Assembly (NCBI GenBank): GCA_945872805.1
Contig: CAMCBE010000025.1
Coordinates: 1 to 11,402 of the forward strand
Length of the DNA: 11,402 bases
Direction of reading: 5' to 3'
DNA from: Chitinophaga pinensis
Lineage (GTDB): Bacteria; Bacteroidota; Bacteroidia; Chitinophagales; Chitinophagaceae
Numbering within the stretch: position 1 is the first letter of the stretch; each line of letters begins with the position of its first letter. The notes beneath the pieces are model-generated. The model worked only from the letters and a program-made list of their open reading frames with translations. It searched no databases and was not told where the DNA came from. The position numbers and the translations under genes are program-made. Below are positions 7,529-11,402 of the stretch, piece by piece.

Positions 7529-7593
7529 ACAGGTAAAACAGCATTGGAAATTAATTGTTCATCAGATATAGCGTATATACATTTATTATGTAT

Positions 7594-8916
7594 TTATCTG
7601 CAATGTGTACTTAAAATTCGATTATTCTCTTGCCTAACTAAGGCATTCGTTTTATGCCCCCATATATTTTTCCGGGCTTCTTTTCCAGCATTTTCAATAT
7701 CTACTATTGGGTATGGATAATCTTTGCCGATAATTACCCCTAACATCTCTTGCTCCATCAAGCTCATCTTAAAAGGCATATGCAAAAGTTCTTTTGGAAG
7801 AAGTTTTAGCTCAGGTAACCACTTTTTTATAAATAGTCCCTCAGGATCATGATCCAAACTTTGTTTGATTGGATTGTACATCCTTATGGTATTAATACCC
7901 GTCGTTCCAGCTTGCATTTGAAATTGAGTATAATGTATGCCAGGTTCATAGTCCAAAAATAATTGTGCTAAATGGTAGGTAGCTCCTCTCCAATCTTGGT
8001 AGAGATGATGGCAAAAGAAACTCACCAACATGGCACGCATTCTAAAATTTATCCACCCTGACTCTTGTAAACACTTCATACAAGCATCGACTAATGGAAA
8101 GCCTGTTCGCGCTTCTTTCCAAGCAGTAATGTACTCAAGGTTTTTAGGATGCTCCAACAGTTCATAACCTGCATTGATGCATTTTGTTTCATAACTGCAA
8201 TCCACTTCAAATTTTTGTATAAAGTGACAATGCCATTTTAATCGGGTTAACATATTCGCAAAAGAGGATTTATTTTGTACCCCTTTTGTAGTGCTATAAA
8301 TGAATTGATAAGCCTGCTTGATGGAGATATTACCCCAACTCAAGTAGGGTGATATTCGCCCACAACTTCTTCTGCTTTCATTTGGCTTGCTAATATGCCT
8401 GCTGTAGTTTTTACCTCGTCCACCTATAAAAGTCTGTAAATACTTAAACGCAAAATCTTCGCCCGCGGGCTGATAGGATTTTGGGTAAGCAGTGAATGAT
8501 GCTATCAGTTCGTCACTTAAAGGGTATAAATTCTGAAATGGCAAATCTGCTATGGCTGTGAATTGGTTTACAATCAGTGGGTTATGCATATAAGCATACC
8601 AATTCTTATCCCAACCTATCCTATTTTTGATACCTCTTACAATGCCATCTCTTTGTGATTCTTTCCACACTATGTGATTTACCTTACAATACTTTTTAAC
8701 CAATTGATCTCTATCATAGGTCAATTTTATTCCGCTTTCTTGATAACTAAAAATTGTTGTAATTGTGTACTGCGATTGGATAGTATTAAATACAGTAAGA
8801 ATATCGGTATTAAAAATAATAACCTCTTTATTAGATTTACTCAATTTTTTATTGAGCTGCATGATTGATTGGTACTGAAATTGTAAATTCCTCACGCAAG
8901 GCAATAAAGGACCCAC
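7594..8916 (-). CDS. Cryptochrome/photolyase family protein, N-terminally truncated (possible pseudogene)
   Basis: The frame of 440 codons from a GTG at 8914-8916 carries an intact FAD-binding domain of the photolyase/cryptochrome family. It shows YSRHISKPNESR (171-182), FANMLTRLKWHCHFIQKFE (219-237), TGFPLVDACM (271-280) and GWINFRMRAML (287-297). DYEPGIHYTQFQMQAG (322-337), IRMYNPIKQS (344-353) and DHDPEG (355-360) follow. Such enzymes repair pyrimidine dimers using light and reduced FAD. The N-terminal antenna domain is damaged. The VRNLQFQYQSI stretch (8-18) corresponds to where family members read vRhwrFvyqSl, roughly 45-50 residues into the protein. The usual start with its WFKRDLRL motif is missing. 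Upstream DNA still reads K-R-K-D-L-R (8940-8923), but a TAA stop follows at once and about 30 residues are lost. Only 91 bp separate it from the dehydrogenase stop, so no full N terminus fits. The rest of the frame is open, so the truncation is recent or the short protein (GTG, or ATG at residue 19) is still made. Confidence 0.85.
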   Translation of the reverse strand: MGPLLPCVRNLQFQYQSIMQLNKKLSKSNKEVIIFNTDILTVFNTIQSQYTITTIFSYQESGIKLTYDRDQLVKKYCKVNHIVWKESQRDGIVRGIKNRIGWDKNWYAYMHNPLIVNQFTAIADLPFQNLYPLSDELIASFTAYPKSYQPAGEDFAFKYLQTFIGGRGKNYSRHISKPNESRRSCGRISPYLSWGNISIKQAYQFIYSTTKGVQNKSSFANMLTRLKWHCHFIQKFEVDCSYETKCINAGYELLEHPKNLEYITAWKEARTGFPLVDACMKCLQESGWINFRMRAMLVSFFCHHLYQDWRGATYHLAQLFLDYEPGIHYTQFQMQAGTTGINTIRMYNPIKQSLDHDPEGLFIKKWLPELKLLPKELLHMPFKMSLMEQEMLGVIIGKDYPYPIVDIENAGKEARKNIWGHKTNALVRQENNRILSTHCR

Positions 8917-8928
8917 GATTTAACGTAA
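8885..8928 (-). repeat. Direct repeat copy A at the 5' end of the photolyase-like gene
   Basis: This 44-bp segment matches 10257-10300 in the same orientation at 35 of 44 positions without gaps. The shared blocks include ATTTAACGTAA, TAAAGGACC and GCAAG. It covers the GTG start and the first codons of the photolyase-like frame and the in-frame stop just before it. Confidence 0.6.
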
Positions 8929-8968
8929 GTCCTTTCTTTTTTATTAGCTCTATAGTCTAGTTTATATA

Positions 8969-8985
8969 ATCATCTTTCTGATGAT
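8969..8985 (-). terminator. Weak hairpin after the dehydrogenase gene
   Basis: ATCATC (8969-8974) and GATGAT (8980-8985) form a 6-bp stem with a 5-base loop, about 22 bp after the dehydrogenase stop. On the minus strand it is followed by TTATATAA rather than a pure T run. It is at best a partial terminator, so read-through into the photolyase-like gene is plausible. Confidence 0.25.
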
Positions 8986-9007
8986 AATGCAATATGTAAG
9001 TCTGCTA

Positions 9008-10156
9008 TTATTTTATCAGATGATTTTTAAGATCACTTACTTCAGAGGAACAAATTTGATCCATCACTTGCTTCAACTGAACTTTTAAACTTGAAATCAT
9101 ATGATCTCCACCTTCTTGACCTAAAGCCGCAACGGCGTACATAAAACTTCTCCCCAAAAATGCAAAATCAGCACCACTAGCAAGGGTTCTGGCAACATCA
9201 GGACCTGAACGCAAACCACTATCCATCATAATTTTAATTTGAGTGCTGTATTTTTCAACAATGGGATGTAACGATTTTATACTAGATTGACCGGGGTCCA
9301 ATTGTCTTCCACCATGGTTGGATACAATTATGCCATCTAATCCAAGTCTGATGGCCATTTCTGTATCTTCTTCAGAAGCTATTCCTTTAATAACTAGTTT
9401 TCCTTTCCACCGTTCTCTGATTGCCGCAATTTTTTGTTCGTTCAAACGACCCGAAAAAGTAGCGTTCATAAACTGACCCAATTGCTTCATGTTTAAGTTC
9501 TTAGGCATATAAGGTTTCATGGTTGCAAAAGAAGGTTGTCCATGATACAACGTTTTCAACGCCCATTCCGGCCTGCCCATGATTTGAAGGATATTTTTCA
9601 AGGTCATTCTAGGTGGCATAGCCAATCCGTTTCTAATATCTCGTGGTCTGTAGCCAAAAGTTGGCACATCACTTAAAATAACCAACACCGGATAACCGGC
9701 CTCTTCAACTCTATCAATAATTTTATCTCGGATGTCATTTTCTGCCGGATGATATAATTGAAACCATGCCTTACCTTCTGTCAACTCTCCTATTCTTTCA
9801 ATACTGCTCGTTGAAACCGTGCTTAAAATAAAGGGGATATTATGTTTAAAGGCTGCTTTTGCTAAAATCTCAGGCGCATTAGGCCAAACCAACCCCTGAA
9901 GACCTATGGGCGAAATACCAAAGGGTGCATCATAAACATGTCCAAATAATTCAGTGTTTAATTTTGCATCTGTATGTGCCCTTAAATAAAAGGGCTTTAA
10001 TTCAACATCCCTGATCTCTTTTGTATTCTTATACAGATTCACATCTTCATTACAACCTCCATCCATATATTCAAAAGCGAATTTCGGGATCTTGGATTTT
10101 GCTTTTTTAATAAGGTCATCAATAGCCGGATACTTGGGGTTATAAGAAAGTTGCAT
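9008..10156 (-). CDS. lldD: FMN-dependent alpha-hydroxy-acid dehydrogenase, probably L-lactate dehydrogenase
   Basis: This is a TIM-barrel flavoenzyme of the LldD/glycolate oxidase family, 382 residues from the ATG at 10154-10156. Expected active-site positions are present: Y30 (EYMDGG), FMN loop SPIGLQGL (82-89), and Q133 and Y135 (WFQLY). D163 and R170 lie in SDVPTFGYR. The flavin-contacting K257 is in VIKGI. The catalytic H281 and substrate-binding R284 are in SNHGGRQLD, followed by D312 and R316 (DSGLRSG) and G335-R336. It should oxidise L-lactate to pyruvate and pass electrons to the quinone pool; glycolate or another 2-hydroxy acid cannot be excluded. The frame extends to an ATG at 10201, but that codon lies inside a good -10-like promoter element. 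The family also usually begins close to the MQLSYNPKYP stretch, so I chose the internal ATG. A direct repeat lies on each side of the gene. Confidence 0.88.
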   Translation of the reverse strand: MQLSYNPKYPAIDDLIKKAKSKIPKFAFEYMDGGCNEDVNLYKNTKEIRDVELKPFYLRAHTDAKLNTELFGHVYDAPFGISPIGLQGLVWPNAPEILAKAAFKHNIPFILSTVSTSSIERIGELTEGKAWFQLYHPAENDIRDKIIDRVEEAGYPVLVILSDVPTFGYRPRDIRNGLAMPPRMTLKNILQIMGRPEWALKTLYHGQPSFATMKPYMPKNLNMKQLGQFMNATFSGRLNEQKIAAIRERWKGKLVIKGIASEEDTEMAIRLGLDGIIVSNHGGRQLDPGQSSIKSLHPIVEKYSTQIKIMMDSGLRSGPDVARTLASGADFAFLGRSFMYAVAALGQEGGDHMISSLKVQLKQVMDQICSSEVSDLKNHLIK

Positions 10157-10198
10157 GAGGAATTTTTTTAGAATAATATAAGATGCAAATATATTATT

Positions 10199-10228
10199 CA
10201 AATCTAGGATTATAGATGTAATAACAAA
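10199..10228 (-). promoter_or_regulatory. Promoter of the alpha-hydroxy-acid dehydrogenase gene
   Basis: On the minus strand, TTTG (10228-10225) is followed after 18 bp by TAGATTTG (10206-10199), a TAnnTTTG match. Transcription would start near 10192, leaving a leader of about 36 nt before the ATG at 10156. A second TAnnTTTG word, TATATTTG, sits at 10193-10186 but has no upstream TTTG at suitable spacing. Confidence 0.55.
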
Positions 10229-10231
10229 AAA

Positions 10232-10249
10232 CCTAGATAATTATTTAGG
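10232..10249. promoter_or_regulatory. 18-bp near-palindrome directly upstream of the dehydrogenase promoter
   Basis: CCTAGATAATTATTTAGG is a palindrome with one G-T mismatch pair. It lies 3 bp upstream of the -33-like TTTG and is centred about 48 bp upstream of the predicted start, a usual place for an activator dimer. The regulator is unknown. Confidence 0.35.
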
Positions 10250-10256
10250 AACTCTA

Positions 10257-10300
10257 AAATCCCTCTAGCAAGATGATAAAGGACCTAGAATTTAACGTAA
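10257..10300 (-). repeat. Direct repeat copy B upstream of the dehydrogenase gene
   Basis: This is the partner of 8885-8928, in the same orientation and 1372 bp away, with 35 of 44 positions identical. Read in the frame of the photolyase-like gene it has the same TTA-CGT-TAA start and a GGT-CCT-TTA block. A further stop (TAG) interrupts it, so it is not coding. Confidence 0.6.
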
Positions 10301-10307
10301 TTATTTT

Positions 10308-10396
10308 ATTTTCATGACGCTAGATACTATCCATGAAAATTGAGGTCTCAATCCTATTTTTCAAACTTGAAATCTTAAGAATACATATTGGCCAAT
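10308..10396. promoter_or_regulatory. Cluster of inverted repeats, possible operator array
   Basis: Four inverted repeats follow one another. ATTTTCATG/CATGAAAAT (10308-10316 and 10332-10340) is separated by 15 bp. ATTGAG-GT-CTCAAT lies at 10339-10352 and TTTCAA-AC-TTGAAA at 10359-10372; their centres are exactly 20 bp apart. The perfect palindrome ATTGGCCAAT lies at 10387-10396. There is no T run, so these are not terminators. They lie between the small membrane protein gene and the dehydrogenase promoter, where a regulator could bind. Confidence 0.35.
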
Positions 10397-10459
10397 TTTC
10401 GCAAAATCTTTGTTGACCTAGATAGGCCTTTTCCAGGTTATTTTTCTCTCCTTAATACC

Positions 10460-10591
10460 CTATTTCTCCTTTTTAAAATTTGTTATTACTAACCCGAAAA
10501 TTAATCCCGCAATTAAAAATACAATGGCACTAATTATAAGTTTTTTAAGCTGAAATATTTCTTTGTTTATAAAGAAATCCCAAGAATTCAT
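10460..10591 (-). CDS. Small single-helix membrane protein, 43 residues
   Basis: This frame runs from the ATG at 10589-10591 to the TAG at 10460-10462. The predicted protein begins MNSWDFFINK with a short amphipathic segment. It then has a basic stretch (LKK), one strongly hydrophobic helix at about residues 18-38 (KLIISAIVFLIAGLIFGLVI) and a lysine-rich tail (NFKKEK). Basic residues lie on both sides of the helix, so topology is unclear. It starts 36 bp after the stop of the DUF2490 gene on the same strand, with no terminator between, which suggests co-transcription. I do not recognise a family. The well-formed helix and operon-like placement support a real gene, but its small size keeps this tentative. 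Confidence 0.5.
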   Translation of the reverse strand: MNSWDFFINKEIFQLKKLIISAIVFLIAGLIFGLVITNFKKEK

Positions 10592-10627
10592 AAAATAATA
10601 TACTACTCATTGTAAAAATTAGAGCCC

Positions 10628-11374
10628 CTATTTACGGAAATCGAGGTTATGAAAATAAAATATTCGTCCAGTCTGTATAGACTTAAATTGATTTCCTGAA
10701 GATAGTTGTTGAAATACATTCATATAGCCAAACTGAATGTAGTCTTGCTTGTTGACATGATAATGGAAGCCAAGGAAAAATCTATTTTGATCAAATGTGT
10801 TATACACAATCTTTTTTCCGAGATTAATTATCAATTCAGAACCTGTGGCAAATGAAAAAGTGCCTGGGGCAAATTTTTTCTTACTCAACGTATACTGCAA
10901 TAATAAATTCACCCGCATCCTAAAATTACTATTGTAGCCATCAGCTAGTGCATCGTTATTTAAAATTTTATGCCGAAAGCGTTCTTCAAATCTAACCCAC
11001 TGCATTAATCTCAAACTTGGATACTTATTATGCCATTGCACCTGAACCCAAGGTCGATGTTCTGGCATGCTGATATTTTTATGACTCTCGGCTGGAAAAT
11101 GATTAACATATGTATACCCAGCCGTGACCTTCACATCATCATTGAAATAATATGTTAACCCAGGCCTAACCATGGCCAGAGACCACCCTTTCACCAAGTC
11201 CTCCTTCGTTCTAAGATGTGCATCAAACCAAATACCCCATTTTTTATTCAATCGGGTTTGATTTAAATAGCCTGTCCATACCTGATTAACACCATCAATA
11301 GATTTCGATTGAGCAGAAACAGAATAGGTTGAAACTAAACCAATTAACATAAATAAATAAAAACACCTTACCAT
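10628..11374 (-). CDS. DUF2490 outer-membrane-like beta-barrel protein
   Basis: This 248-residue protein has a signal peptide (1-21, ending VSA before QS). A chain of alternating hydrophobic and polar strands rich in aromatic residues follows, as in small outer-membrane barrels. DUF2490 landmarks are visible: QVWTGYLNQTRLNKKWGIWFD (31-51), RPGLTYYFNDDVKVTAGYTYV (70-90) and QWVRFEERF (125-133). NFRMRVNL (150-157) and DQNRFFLGFHYHVNKQDYIQFGYMN (195-219) follow. The end (FYFHNLDFRK) has an aromatic residue near the C terminus, as barrels often do. The family's function is unknown; a periplasm-facing barrel in the outer membrane is the likely location. It may share a transcript with the 43-residue membrane protein downstream. 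The 28 bp upstream to the window edge show no recognisable promoter. Confidence 0.85.
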   Translation of the reverse strand: MVRCFYLFMLIGLVSTYSVSAQSKSIDGVNQVWTGYLNQTRLNKKWGIWFDAHLRTKEDLVKGWSLAMVRPGLTYYFNDDVKVTAGYTYVNHFPAESHKNISMPEHRPWVQVQWHNKYPSLRLMQWVRFEERFRHKILNNDALADGYNSNFRMRVNLLLQYTLSKKKFAPGTFSFATGSELIINLGKKIVYNTFDQNRFFLGFHYHVNKQDYIQFGYMNVFQQLSSGNQFKSIQTGRIFYFHNLDFRK

Positions 11375-11402
11375 AGAATTACTATTTTAATACCGATATA
11401 AC

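Noticed and set aside
7577..7593. ATACAT/ATGTAT hairpin between the photolyase-like gene and the DUF2071 gene
   Set aside because: A 6-bp AT-only stem without a T run is too weak for a terminator and expected by chance in such AT-rich DNA.
8969..10340. Possibility that the lactate dehydrogenase gene is a transposon or integron cassette
   Set aside because: No transposase or integrase, no palindromic attC-like structure and no short perfect target duplication; the flanking direct repeats are diverged and fit duplication or segment insertion better.
1..11402. Search by eye for CRISPR arrays, phage genes, toxin-antitoxin pairs or a defence island
   Set aside because: No regularly spaced repeats and no proteins of such families were seen; all recognisable genes are metabolic, envelope or repair types.

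Overview
The window looks like chromosomal DNA of a low-GC member of the Bacteroidota, probably near the Chitinophagaceae or a related sphingobacterial lineage (inference). The evidence is the Bacteroidota-type promoters (TTTG, about 19 bp, TAnnTTTG), the absence of clear Shine-Dalgarno sites, and a family set typical of the group: multi-SLBB polysaccharide exporter, DUF2490 barrel, single-domain fasciclin protein and a divergent SAM-hydroxide adenosyltransferase. There are no transposases, phage genes, CRISPR arrays or rRNA. All protein genes are on the minus strand except the fasciclin gene, which lies on the plus strand together with a tRNA.

Reading right to left along the minus strand: a DUF2490 outer-membrane-like protein (10628-11374) is followed closely by an unrecognised 43-residue single-helix membrane protein (10460-10591). 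A palindrome-rich control region of about 300 bp then precedes an FMN-dependent L-lactate/alpha-hydroxy-acid dehydrogenase (9008-10156). Next come a photolyase-family gene with a missing N terminus (7594-8916) and a DUF2071 (YqjF-like) gene (6815-7528); these three may share a transcript. Two direct repeats of about 44 bp (35/44 identical) flank the dehydrogenase gene, and one of them covers the damaged start of the photolyase gene.

The centre holds the plus-strand units: a compact tRNA-Lys(TTT) unit with its own promoter and terminator, and a secreted FAS1 protein with a strong terminator. Divergent from the tRNA is a minus-strand pair, an SDR oxidoreductase (4777-5592) and a SAM-HAT/DUF62 protein (3887-4705). 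The latter appears to lack the family's catalytic triad.

The left third is the end of an exopolysaccharide/capsule export locus. After about 500 bp of non-coding DNA comes an 815-residue SLBB-repeat export protein (859-3306). Nine bp later starts a Wzz/GumC-like chain-length determinant that runs off the left edge (1-849). These two would form the outer- and inner-membrane halves of a Wza/Wzc-type export channel.

No clear new multi-gene system was found. The most notable points are the decayed photolyase start with its duplicated sequence around the lactate dehydrogenase, the triad-less SAM-HAT protein, the small membrane protein, and the cluster of palindromes upstream of the dehydrogenase.
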